Positions 36,817-47,855 of a stretch of DNA of 64,000 nucleotides are shown in pieces. Numbering within the stretch: the stretch's first letter is position 1; every line of letters begins with the position of its first letter. The stretch spans positions 151,730,224 through 151,794,223 of the forward strand of contig CP136066.1 of NCBI GenBank assembly GCA_032622095.1, given 5' to 3'. Source of the stretch: Siphonodentalium dalli. Lineage: Eukaryota; Mollusca; Scaphopoda; Gadilida; Siphonodentaliidae. The position numbers and the translations under genes were made by a program. The notes below the pieces were generated by a model. The model made no database searches. It had not been told where the DNA came from and saw only the letters and a list, made by a program, of their open reading frames with translations.

Positions 36817-38456
36817 TCTGCTTGAACGGGAATAACCCCCTAACATTTTCAAATAAACACAGATAAATAACTGTAGAATGGAAAACATGAACAAAACGAT
36901 TGAACACTCAACAGACTGCCATCATAATAGTGAACATCCATACCAAATTCCATTGATATCTGTCAACTGGTGCTATGGTGGTGGCGATACAGACAAAAAA
37001 CCAACACTTCCAAATTTATAAATGATGACCAGAACAGAAAACTGAAAAAATATGATTGAACACTCAATTGATTGCCCTCATAGTAGTGAACATCCATACC
37101 AAATTTCATTGAGATTCGTCAAACGGTGGTGAAGACATCTGCCCGGACAGAAGGAAAAAAAGAGGGATAGATATCCGGACGTTGTGAAGGATGGAATGAA
37201 TCCAGTATACCCCACATTCTCTTTGAGAGTAACGTTATAATAAACATGAAGTACAATTTAAACAAGATGTTACACCACATCACGGCTGCTCGCTTACTAC
37301 TATTGTGTAAACACAAAACCTGGGTCGAACAGGACCCAATTTTTAATGAAACAAAAGGCCGAATGCAAACTATACAATTGTTGCCCACATTTGAGTGAGA
37401 CACCGGATTTGTTGCCCACTCAAAATATTTGGAATGTGTATATAAAGGGGTGCTTACATAAGCCCCCTCTGATAAACATATGGGCTAACTTTTAATTGGG
37501 TATTTTCTGAGCCATAATCAACTCATTTATGGATCTTTCAATGGATTATGGAATGTGACACAATGGCCGCCATGATTCTTGAGATACAGTGTAATATGCT
37601 GGGGGAACTTACTTATTTTGGGGTGTTTACATCCAAAGTTTACATTCACTGTCTGCATTCCCTTGCTATGAGCGGTGTATTCAATATTTATCATGCTCTC
37701 TTCAGTCATATATCGAAGGCTGCCTTAGTGGTGTCATCTTTTCATACTTGTAATCATCAATGGAACTCTGAAATTTAATTTAAAATTAAAATCAGTTGAA
37801 ACTTCTTTTGATATGCAATTAACAATAGTAACATGAAGTACAATTTAAACAAGAGGTTACACTGCGGCTGCTCGTGATTTGTTGCCTGCTCGAAAGCGGG
37901 TTTGTCACACAACAGCGTATAGACCAGTTAATGAACATGGAATTAATTTATTACTGTATTATTCAAGAGAATGATACAAAATGCTCCAAAAGTTGAAGCA
38001 GTCATTTTAAATATTCATTCATCATATTTCTCAGTGTTAAATTGATATAAAAAATTTGCGTTGGTGATTAATTGTGAATATACAGGTAGCATTGTCATTT
38101 TGACAAATTTTACATGCAACTTGGACGCACGCAACTGCTGTTCTTACATACAAATTATAGACAGTGACTATCAATGGAGGAACATTTACTTTTTTATCAA
38201 TGATTTGAGGAAGTGTTCACAATAGTACTAGTTCCGATATTGTTTTTTCTGTAATAGCATGATCAGCCTGTCTGAAATTATCACTATTAAATATCAGTTG
38301 AATTTTACATGCCTGTTTTTGTTTTTTCTCATCTGTTTTTTTTTTCCATCTAATAATAACCTAATATTTCTGGATTTTCTAATGTCTTTAATCGATCTTA
38401 TGGCCTGTTTTCTTCTTAGAAATGACAGCTGCAGAACATCAACGATCCATTGCATT
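36817..38456. other. No gene; direct-repeat blocks
   Basis: 37598-37830 is the second copy of the 31120-31390 block. ACATGAAGTACAATTTAAAC with AAGA occurs at about 37246 and again at about 37811, a short local duplication. GAACATCCATACCAAATT occurs at 36934 and 37088. No coding sequence could be supported. Confidence 0.5.
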
Positions 38457-38464
38457 GTGTGAAC

Positions 38465-39658
38465 TAGTGATGAGCCGATAATCGGGAACGACAATCGGAA
38501 TCGGCCGATTGTGGCCCATCGGATGACAATCGGTACTCGGGTTTGAACATCGGGATTTCCGATTGTCTAAATAATAAATGAGTGCTTGTTTTTCTTCAAT
38601 AAACTGTTTTATATATGACGATGTTTTGTTGAATAAATGACCAGTAAACGTGGGGAAAGTGATACCAAACACAAACTTGATATACATACATGTCCTCTGC
38701 AATACCCCGGCCGTACCTGGCTCTATGTTTAAACAATATATTAGTGGGGATCGCCGGGAAGCACGTGACACTTTGGGTTAGAGTGAGGCAACAAGCATGA
38801 CGCCGTGATTGCGCATAATAATTCATTAATTATTGACATACCAGAACAGTCGTTTCAGTCGATTGATTTCTTTAGCATTGTGATGTACACAACGTACATA
38901 TCATGGGACTCATGTACGCCCATAGGTAACTTTATTGTTCGTCAACATGTAGATATTTTGATTTATGTATGTCAAACTATCAAAATCAAAATGTATGCAT
39001 ACGCGCAGTACAACAAAGCTATCTATATAGTACATACAGCGTAACAGGTATAAACACTACTATATAAACCGAAAGTGCATGTCACGTGACTTTAGATAGT
39101 TGAAGACAATGTCATTCCATCCAGTCAGCCTCGTGTGAAAACACGTATATGTCACCACAAATGATTATTATGATGACCACGCCAAAATCAAATCGTGTCT
39201 GTGAAATTGACATGAACTGACATGGTGTAACTTGCAACTAGTTCAGTCCGCTCATTTCCTTTGATGTGATGTCTTTGAATTGGGATCAAAGTAAAATGCC
39301 GTTTGATGAATTGTTATCAAAAACGGACCATGGACATGTCGTCATGCACGTGGCTACATCAAACTTTCAAAATTGTTTTTGTGGAATAGCCTAGAATACA
39401 TGGGTATGTTGCCTGTATTCGATCACTAGTCTGCCCATACCCACCTATCTACTTACCCAAACATATACTTATGTATACAATGTACTGGCATATTACTATG
39501 TTTGTTGCTTGCTTCTAATTCTAAGTATTATATAACACATATCACATATTCTGCTATAATTATTTAAATAATCGGAATCGGCACCTGAATCGGCCGATTG
39601 TGATCTCAAATAATCGGCAATCGGCGCACGTCTCTATTTGACAATCGGCTCATCACTA
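38465..39658. mobile_element. Non-autonomous hAT element, 1.19 kb
   Basis: The termini are TAGTGATGAGCCGAT and ATCGGCTCATCACTA, an exact 15-bp inverted repeat. An exact 8-bp duplication GTGTGAAC lies at 38457-38464 and 39659-39666. Subterminal sequence is dense in ATCGG/CCGAT motifs (AATCGGAATCGGCCGATTGT near both ends), as expected for transposase binding sites in this superfamily. The interior has only short unsupported frames and no transposase, so it must depend on a related autonomous copy. A deleted relative is at 29690-29990. Confidence 0.93.
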
Positions 39659-39867
39659 GTGTGAACATTGACTCACGATCATTGAAATCCCTTTGCCTTT
39701 CACTATCTCATAGTTTTATCACTTCAAAAAACATTCCTGGATAATACTTACATTCTCCTTTTGAGCCATAAATGTTGCAACCGTTATTAACCTCTTCACT
39801 GCCAATTGAAGTCATTGGCTGGGTCATTGACATTATGGATATTTTCCTGTGGAAAATAAGGAAGTTA

Positions 39868-39965
39868 GTAGTGATGTTTTGATAATCGGAATCAGCCAAT
39901 AATAGCCCATCACATATTAAATCTTACCTATTAGTTGAACATCAGCTTTTACCGATTGGCCAAAT
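39868..39965. mobile_element. Degenerate end related to the TAGTGATG hAT family
   Basis: TAGTGATGTTTTGATAATCGG, then ATCAGCCAATAATAGCCCATC and TTTACCGATTGGCC, resembles the subterminal ATCGG-rich region of the 38465-39658 element. No second terminus or target duplication was found. Confidence 0.4.
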
Positions 39966-40080
39966 TTTAATTTAATTTAATTAATAACAGTTTTTGACAA
40001 AAAATCCAATTACATGTATGTACATGTAACACACATATCTAGAAAATTATTTCTATAATATGCATAAAACCTCGTCAATT

Positions 40081-40144
40081 GGAACCCCATGGATTCGAAC
40101 CATGTAGCTTACAAGGATACTTGCAGCTAAACCAAGTGAGTCCC
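40081..40144 (-). ncRNA. tRNA-like sequence, second copy
   Basis: This copy keeps a perfect 5-bp T stem (CATGG/CCATG) around TTCGAAT, and box B GGTTCGAATCC is consensus. The anticodon-type loop is CTTGTAA with a 4-of-5 stem (GTATC/GCTAC). It has the same 64-nt compressed layout as the copy at 28141-28204. It is better preserved than that copy, but still too short for a standard tRNA and without a terminator T-run directly after it. Confidence 0.45.
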
Positions 40145-40380
40145 TCGGTACATCAGAGGTTACATATTATGAATGAAATAATTTTTAAAATGAAGATTGT
40201 GGGTGAATTTCGATTGATGTTTTAGTTACCAAGTTATATTCAGAAAATTATATATATATATACCGGTACATATATATCCAAACACAAATATTGACTATTC
40301 ACCATTAGGGACGTAGTAAGGCTATATACCATTAGGAACATTATATATATTATGACAGTGCTATCATAATTAGGAGTTTA
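40145..40380. other. AT microsatellite region
   Basis: A (TA)n tract near 40247-40262 and a repeated ACCATTAGG near 40302 and 40329 distinguish this stretch from copy 1. No gene. Confidence 0.5.
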
Positions 40381-40722
40381 GTGTTCGAGAGTAGTGAACA
40401 TGATGTTTTTAATATGAACAATATACCATTATTCATCCACTTGTTTATATTTTTATTCGTCGTCATCTTGAGTACACAGCATCGTAACTCCCTTCAGCAA
40501 CCCCTCTCCGTCTGCAATCTTGTCTTTGCTTTGCATTGCATTATATGGCTGAAAATCGTGAGAAAACATCATAATGATCATTGAACGAATCCATGTTAAG
40601 TTGGTTTGTTTACTCACCATCGCCATTTTAACCGACCTTGACATCACCTTATATGGCAAACTGTGCCTATTCATTCAAATTTGAGAGCTCCCATCTAGAG
40701 CTGATCCTGAAAATGTTTGTAA

Positions 40723-41299
40723 GGCCAAAAAAATAGAAAGTGTTTTGGTTCTCGGGCAATTTTATTTTCAAATCAATGAGGGAGGGAGGGAGGGTTTTAT
40801 TTTTATTTTTTATTTTTTTTCTGCGCATAGTAAGCATGGACAAAGATACCTTTCTCTGTCTAGTAATAACCAGAAATGTAGAGGGAACTGTTATGCATAT
40901 AAACTCATTTAGTCTTATATAAAAATTACATTGTACTACCAGTGTATGACTGGGATAACCTAGCATTATATAATGCCCCTGACATTAACTACTGTTATTG
41001 TTGTCTAAAAACTGATACCTCCCCATTCTAATATGTGATCCTGAATTTAGTCCTGTGCCTTTCAATTGTATAAAGTTACGATTAGTGTAAGTTGTTCACA
41101 ATGACTAATTGTAAGAAGAGCATGAGGATCAGCTAATCATTTTCTTAATTGTAGTCATCTACTTCAAATCTACTTTTCAAATTAATTTTTTCGTAAGTTT
41201 TTTATGTCATAACATCAGGCATTGCAATAAAAAGGCCTAATGCTGCCCTTTTTATTCAATGCGGCAGGGCCTGAGAACCAAAACCTTTTTTTTTTTGGC
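40723..41299. mobile_element. PIF/Harbinger-like element with TAA duplication
   Basis: The left end is GGCCAAAAAAA...TTTTGGTTCTCGGGC. The right end, in complement, is GGCCAAAAAAA...GGTTTTGGTTCTCAGGC. TAA flanks both ends (40720-40722 and 41300-41302). The homologous site in copy 1 (about 29370) lacks the insert, reading ATGTTTGTAAATTTTC. A 3-bp TAA duplication and GGCC-type ends point to PIF/Harbinger. The 577-bp length and lack of coding make it non-autonomous. A G-rich GGGAGGGAGGGAGGG tract lies in the left part. Confidence 0.85.
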
Positions 41300-41329
41300 C
41301 TAAATTCAAAACAATACCCCAATAAATTC

Positions 41330-41905
41330 GGGCAGCAGGATGTGCTGATGGATTAAAATTCAAGATCCAAGATGGCTGTTGGAGGAGGCCATGTTTTTTA
41401 ACATATTTTGAAAAAAATTATGGCTCCCATCCAGAGGTCACCCCAAAGTTCCATATGAAATTTAGTGGTGATAGAATGAATGATGTGGCCTGTAGGGTAT
41501 GCCAAAGGATTTAGTCATGGGAAGAATAAAATCCAAGATGGCTGCCAATGGCCATGTTTTTCACAGAAAATCATTCAAAATATATAGCTCCCATCTAGAG
41601 GTGATCCTAAACATGCCTGTAAGTTTTTAAAACAGTCCTCCAAAAAATGTGGGCTGCAGGGTGTGCCGATATATTCAAATTTGAAATCAAAGATGGCTGC
41701 TGGTGGCCATGTTTTTCAACAACTTTCTGAAAAGATCAATGGCTCCCATTTAGAGGCCACCTCAAAGATCTATATGAAGTTCCAAAAGGATTGGATGAGA
41801 TATGGGACTTGTAGACTGTGCTACAGGAAATTGTAGATGAATCATGGATGGACTCACAGATGACGGATGCCAACCCATGGCAATAGCTCAAACTTGACTT
41901 TGTCA
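41330..41905 (+). repeat. Diverged tandem repeat of about 160 bp with GATGGCTG
   Basis: GATGGCTG followed by GGCCATGTTTTT recurs at 41371, 41538 and 41692. CTCCCATCTAGAGGT-type phrases follow each. The block ends in GATGGACTCACAGATGACGG, ATGCCAACCCATGGCAATAG and CTTGACTTTGTCAAGTTG, a common style of dispersed-repeat terminus in molluscs (from memory). One related unit sits in copy 1 near 29440. Confidence 0.6.
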
Positions 41906-42926
41906 AGTTGATCCAAAAATGCTTCAACTAGGTAGTCTATTCTGACCAATGAAAGTCTGTCTTCATTGCCTAGTGCCCTGCGAATCAGGTATTTTAATTT
42001 TTAACCAATAGATTCAAAATCACATCGAATCTTGAATCGAATTGTTAGATCGAGTATATCAACAGTGAAGAGGTAGAACAGTTCAGGAAACACTTAAATT
42101 GGTAACTGTAACAAACCAAAAAAAACAAAACAATTAATAACTGAACGCAATGGATTGTATATTACCTAGCCATATTAATTTGTCTTCTGCAGAATATGCA
42201 TGCATCTCATTGTCCTCATAAATACTGATGGATGGGATTCATTGAATGCGATGAGTGGTGGAATTGGGAGTAACTCTTTAAAATGTGCTTTCGAACTTTC
42301 GTAATCATCAAACTTCATCGATCTCCATGTTGCACTGAAATCTGCCATTTGAATTGTACATGTATCATGCTGAACTCCTTGACCTATGACAGTATATATG
42401 GGATGGAGACTTGTGAGGTTTGCCGAATGAGTTTAGCTGTAATTCCCTTGTGACATTCAACTCCTGGAATCCCAGAGTCATGTTAATTTACATAACTCTT
42501 ACTGAGATTATAATGAATTAAGTACTTGGCAGTCTATTTATAGATCATATGAGACAGTGTTATCTGAATATATTTACATACTAAGTGTGATTATCACTAA
42601 ATCCAGAATTCTGATTGGTCGGCGCCCACGTGGCTAGTTTCAATTATTTCTCGGTGAACGCGCAACAGCTCATAACTGCAGCCTCATAATTACATCGACG
42701 CGTCATAGGTTTTGGAAAGACGAACGCGTAATGTTTTGGGCGCATTTGGACTCGCGCAGGATTGACTTAATAAATCATCAGGTTTCAATATAAAGAGAAA
42801 TTGTTCCTGTTAACTTTTGCCAAGGGTGCTATGGGATATATTGGGCTGGTTTTGTCACGATAAACTTTTCGATTTAAATACATTTACAAAAGTGGCTTTT
42901 TCGCTAAATGTATATAAATATAAGGA
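41906..42926. other. No gene recognised
   Basis: No coding frame, RNA or inverted repeat that I can support in this stretch. Confidence 0.45.
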
Positions 42927-43073
42927 TTAACTGTCATGTGGACTGTTTTTATGGAGATGTAACCGTGAGGTAAGTGGTCATAACTTGTATGTAAAAACGT
43001 TCGGGTTTTACACGAGTTATGACCACTTACCTCACGGTTACATCTCCATAAAAACAGTCCACATGACAGTTAA
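42927..43073. repeat. Near-perfect 147-bp palindrome with TTAA ends
   Basis: TTAACTGTCATGTGGACTG at the left is exactly complemented at the right end. The arms (GTTTTTATGGAGATGTAACC, GTGAGGTAAGTGGTCATAAC) match base for base for about 58 bp around a loop of about 30 nt. Such high arm identity implies a young foldback. TTAA at both ends could be a piggyBac-type target or part of the TIR. Confidence 0.8.
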
Positions 43074-43760
43074 TACACTGATCTCACTGGTAGTGGGGGT
43101 TGCATTCCACTTCATTAAGATCAGAATGTCCTGATAATTCACAAAAGTCGTCACTGCAACAAATGTATAAACTAAGCAATAGATGCAGCCATGGCACGGG
43201 GTAGGAACTGCTCCATGAGAAAAGTTCCTCTTGTAACTTTCGGTCCAGTTCACTATCGATCAGTGTCCAGTTCACTTGCGAGTTCTTTGTACTTGGTCCA
43301 AAACAGACGTCCTTTACATCGTGTACCAAACTACCGTATCGCAATAACCATTAGCGATTAAATTTTAAAAAAAGTGAGTCCAGTGTGAAGTTTTAGTTCA
43401 AACATACACATGTGCACACTTATTTTACCAAAAGTCTGTTGCATAGATGTTCGGGTAGTGAACGGATCTTATCAATGGTGAACTGGGACCCATCACTAGT
43501 GAACTGGAACATTTCTTAAAATGGATAAATTCTACTATTCCACATTTACTTAACAATTTCCAACTAGTATGTCTTGATAGTTGAGGTAGCTGGCAAGGTA
43601 TATACAACAAATGAACTGCATATATATCTCTGTTGTGTAAAACTTGCGTTATTTACCATGGGAAAATCCCCAGTGACATTGACCAGATCGGATAAGAACT
43701 GGACCGAAGATCGGAAGAGGTATCAGCCTCGCGGAGCAGTTCCTACCCCGTGCATGGATC
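43074..43760. repeat. Inverted pair of about 65 bp (43189-43250 and 43691-43759)
   Basis: The sequence CATGGCACGGGGTAGGAACTG near 43190 is the complement of CAGTTCCTACCCCGTGCATG near 43737, and the match extends through GGAGCAGTTCC to GAACTGGACCGAA. A further GTTCACTATC/GTGAACTGG theme recurs between. It may be a decayed element of about 570 bp. Frames of 60-86 codons here are not supported. Confidence 0.5.
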
Positions 43761-44464
43761 ATTACAGTAATCCCACCACATATTAAAATGCTTCAGTCAA
43801 TTCAAGCTAGACACATTCAACTTGTACTTGATTGATTTGGGTTTAATACCACTTCCAGCAACTAAGGCTATATCACAACATTGCAAATGTTAGTGGTGGA
43901 GGCAATCTGCACACTTACGGCTAATCTGACAGTGATTTCAATGGCTGATAAACTCGTCGACCTTGAGCGGCAAACCACTGGCCATTGGCGTGTAACTGGC
44001 AACTCCACCAGATATAGATTTTAAGTTACAAAGTAGATCATGGAAACATGTACATTTAAACCCTCATCGCCAGTGCTGGAGGGCGAGACGGCCTTGAGTT
44101 GTACCTAACCGACTGAGTCACCGAGACCCTTCAACTTGTACTTGTTTACAAAGATGTAATTTTTTGGTGATGCGTTGCTCCCCAACTTCACCATTTCGCC
44201 TCAATTGGTTGAAAATAAAATTGTCTCAAGTGTCATTTCCACCTGAATCCCGAACGAGACCAACCAAGAAGTTTCAAATTCAGAGAAGTCACTTCTCCCT
44301 ATTTGATAATTAGGGAGAAGTGGACTGCTATCAGGGAGAAGTCATAATGTCTGAAATTAAATTTGCACCCTATCATCACCCTCTATATTAGAGTTTAGGC
44401 TAAAATAGTTATGGGATTACGTCCAAATGGCAGTCCGTCGTACTTTCGTGGAGGTCAGTACATG
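43761..44464. other. No gene; short AGGGAGAAGT repeats
   Basis: At 44281-44352 the motif GGGAGAAGT/ACTTCTCCCT occurs four times in both orientations. It resembles subterminal sequence of the CAGGGACC hAT element at 49.3-52.3 kb and the CAGGCCTC element at 47.9-49.0 kb. It may be a remnant of a third relative. No coding sequence. Confidence 0.4.
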
Positions 44465-44587
44465 CAGCCCTTGAAATTAGAACAAATGTCCCACGGCAAA
44501 TTCAATGCTGTGGCATGTTAGATTCCAAATGTTGCCACGGCTTTTTCCCATGACATTGCTTATTGCCATGGCCAATTTCAAGGGCTG
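44465..44587. mobile_element. CAGCCC-ended MITE, copy A
   Basis: CAGCCCTTGAAATTAG at the left and CCAATTTCAAGGGCTG at the right are inverted repeats. The 123-bp interior has CACGGCAAATTCAATGC, TGTGGCATGTTAGATTCC and CATGACATTGCTTATTGCC. Diverged copies are at 52912-53032 (opposite orientation) and 60658-60795. The flanks agree at only 5 of 8 positions, so this copy is older. Confidence 0.75.
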
Positions 44588-45082
44588 GAACAAGTAACAC
44601 TGGTGGTCCTTGGAAAATTTGTGTGTAAAATATAGTGTATAACTTTTAAGTAACTATAATCAGGATATACAGATCAAAAGTCAAGACCTTCCCAATTAAG
44701 AGTGTTTTGTGTCATAACTATACTAGTTGCATATTGATACATTTAAATCCCCCCCCACACTGTTAATATTCAACGATCCACCTACAATATATTAACATGT
44801 TACGATGGTCCATCACATAAATGCATTCTGATCGACAAGCAAGCCATGTAATGCCACCTTTTATTAAATTCAGGGATAAAATGTACATGATTATTGCATA
44901 GAGTTACCTCCATCAAATGGAATGCATTATTACAAGTAGACATCCGGGTTCTGATGCGGTGGGCCTTGCGCATCAATGTGCATGCCATTGTTTATGATAC
45001 AGCATACATCAGTCCTGAAATCTTTGGAATATAGTCATCTAGCAGTCATTGGTGACTATCACATTAACAAGCACTGTTACAT
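44588..45082. other. No gene recognised
   Basis: AT-rich sequence with a short C run near 44750. No supported coding or repeat feature. Confidence 0.45.
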
Positions 45083-46708
45083 CTCATATATATTTTGAAG
45101 ACCTCTGTCTGTCTGTCTGTCTGTCATTAATACAAATCTACGATTCTCGACCGATCGGGACGAAACTTGGTACGTGTGTGCAGTTTGACCAGGCGGTGGT
45201 CATTGTCGTATTGGCGAGCCCGTGCGACGCCTGTGCAGCGCATGTGCAGACGAGATCTCGGAAACGGGTGGAGCTATCGACTTGAAATTTGGTATGTGAA
45301 TGTATCTTGCCCCGAATACAAATTTTATCGGGTCGCCAAGCCCGTGCGACGCCAGCTTCGCGCATGCGCAGACGAGATATTGGAAACGGGTGGAGCTATC
45401 GACTTGAAATTTGGTGTGTGAATGTATCTTGCCCCGGATACGAATTTTATCGGGTCGCCGAACCCGTGCGACGCAAGCTTCGCGCATGCGCAGACCAGAT
45501 CTCGGAAACGGGTGGAGCTATCGACTTGAAATTTGCTATGTGAATGTATCTTGCCCCGGATACGAATTTTATCGGGTCGCCGACCCCGCTTCGCGCATGC
45601 GCAGACCAGATCTCGGAAACGGGTGGAGCTATCGACTTGAAATTTGGTTTTTGAATAGCCCGGACAACGTCGGGCTCATCGACTTGAAATTTGGTTTTTG
45701 AATAGCCTGGACAACATCGGGCTCATCGAGCCCGTCCGACGCCAGCTTCGCGCATGCGCAGACCAGATCTCGGAAACGGGTGGAGCTATCGACTTGAAAT
45801 TTGGTTTTTGAATAGCCCGGACAACGTCGGGCTGGGTAGAGCTATCGACTTGAAATTTTGTTTTTGAATAGCCCGGACAACGTCGGGCTCATCGGCTAGT
45901 CTCATATATATTTTGAAGACCTCTGTCTGTCTGTCTGTTTGTCATTAATACAAATCTACGATTCTCGACCGATCGGGACGAAACTTGGTACGTGTGTGCA
46001 GTTTGACCAGGCGGTGGTCGTTGTCGTATTGGCGAGCCCGTGCGACGCATGCGCAGACGAGATCTCAGAAACGGGTGGAGCTATCGACTTGAAATTTGGT
46101 ATGTGAATGTATCTTGCCCCGAATACGAATTTTATCGGGTCGCCGAGCCCGTGCGACGCTAGCTTCGCGCATGCGCAGACGAGATATCGGAAACGGGTGG
46201 AGCTATCGACTTGAAATTTGGTGTGTGAATGTATCTTGCCCCGGATACGAATTTTATCGGGTCGCCGAGCCCGTGCGACGCAAGCTTCGCGCATGCGCAG
46301 ACCAGATCTCGGAAACGGGTGGAGCTATCGATTTGAAATTTGCTATGTGAATGTATCTTGCCCCGGATACGAATTTTATCGGGTCGCCGACCCCGTGCGA
46401 CGCCAGCTTCGCGCATGCGCAGACCAGATCTCGGAAACGGGTGGATCTATCGATTTTTTTTAATAGCCCGGACAACGTCGGGCTCATTGACTTGAAATTT
46501 GGTTTTTGAATAGCCCGGACAACGTCGGGCTCATCGAGCCCGTGCGACGCCAGCTTCGCGCATGCGCAGACCAGATCTCGGAAACGGGTGGAGCTATCGA
46601 CTTGAAATTTGGTTTTTGAATAGCCCGGACAACGTCGGGCTGGGTAGAGCTATCGACTTGAAATTTGGTTTTTGAATAGCCCGGACAACGTCGGGCTCAT
46701 CGGCTAGT
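45083..46708 (+). repeat. Direct duplication of an 0.8-kb composite repeat
   Basis: Copy 1 is 45083-45900 (818 bp) and copy 2 is 45901-46708 (808 bp). Both start CTCATATATATTTTGAAGAC with a CTGT microsatellite and end GTCGGGCTCATCGGCTAGT. Each is built of sub-repeats. A module of about 120 bp carries TTCGCGCATGCGCAGAC, CTCGGAAACGGGTGGAGC and CTATCGACTTGAAATTTGG, and a shorter module carries AATAGCCCGGACAACGTCGG. Overlapping 75-112-codon frames occur on both strands and recur with the repeat, so they are not genes. The GC content is well above that of the flanks. Confidence 0.88.
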
Positions 46709-47855
46709 GTATATATATATGTAGAGTAGTTGAATAGTGTATATTCAGTTGTAATTATTTATTTTATAGTTGGTGTCAAGGTATGTGCTTACTGCTTAGA
46801 TGATGCACATGTCACGTATTATACTAAGTGATATCTTATCTAGATTTTCGTTCAAACATAAAGTTGAGAATGACGTCAGTCACCAAACATTTGGCTGTGA
46901 ACTTGGTTCCTTGTTTCATATTCGAAAATGTATAACAAATAATTAGAAATAATTAGAATGAGATTCGATGGTCAGCTATATATTTTCTCTGTCCAGTACT
47001 TGGACACCCGATTCGATTCGATTTGGTTTCCAAATTTCCGATTCGCAGGGCCCTATTTTACACATTAAACACCCATTGTTTTTTTATATTTATGCACCAA
47101 AATCTTTTACAATGGACAAAAATGCGGCATTTTTGGAAAACAAGTTAAGACTAAGGGTTCATAGGGCCATAAGTTGATTTTCTTCAACATATTTATGTTA
47201 ATTCCTTTACAATTTGTTCAATCTAGTAAATTGAAAAGGTTATAAGAAAAGCAGGGCATATGGATATCAATTTATGGAGTTACATGAACTGAAATATTGT
47301 ATTTCATCACGCGAATATTTGAGGTGTCAGATGCAAATTTGGTTAACTCTATACAATGGAAAGCACAATTTGTTTGAGAATACTTTTTTCTTCTTAATCA
47401 TAGATGCTTAAATTAATGTTTTGTGTTTTACCTAGTGAGGAAATTACATAAACAGTGAAAATACACTTCTTTTTTCTCTAGTCTTTTAAATAATTGACCA
47501 TAAAATATGGAATTTGGCCCATTCTGAGAAATTGAAGCTCCAAAATCAAGTAAACTCAAATATTTGAAGGCACACAACTCAAAATATATTCAACGGATCT
47601 GCGAATAGTTTTCTGTTCTGGAATCAGGAAAGTAAGGCCGACAAAATGGACATGACATTTGATGATGTTGTGAATTTGAATTTTTTTTTGTACATAACTG
47701 AAAATACATAAATTTAAGATTTGACCAAATTTTGGAGACTAGCACATATTAAGAGAATGGACTGGCACAGGATCTTTAATGCTAAACCTGCGATGAAAGG
47801 GTTAAATGAGACTTTGATAAGGTTATCGGACTTCGAGCAGTTTGAGAACTCAATA
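46709..47855. other. No gene; possible exon-like fragment at the right end
   Basis: Mostly unassigned AT-rich DNA. The plus-strand frame just before 47855 reads HIKRMDWHRIFNAKPAMKG and NETLIRLSDFEQF, which has the look of real protein. It is cut by the hAT element that follows and does not continue recognisably beyond it. I treat it as a possible disrupted exon only. Confidence 0.3.

Larger units (their letters stand above)
40000..41420 (+). repeat. Segmental duplication, copy 2
   Basis: Direct-orientation homologue of 28075-29510. It is uninterrupted where copy 1 has the 28329-28991 insertion, but interrupted by its own insertion at 40723-41299. After that insertion the homology resumes with AATAAATTCGGGCA and AAGATGGCTG. 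Confidence 0.85.

Noticed and set aside
38805-39044. Coding sequence inside the 38.5-kb hAT element
   Set aside because: The 79-codon frame lacks any transposase or BED zinc-finger signature.
45138-46487. Overlapping 75-112-codon frames on both strands
   Set aside because: They follow the repeat modules, with the same peptide phrases appearing in frame-shifted and antisense versions. No domain is recognisable.
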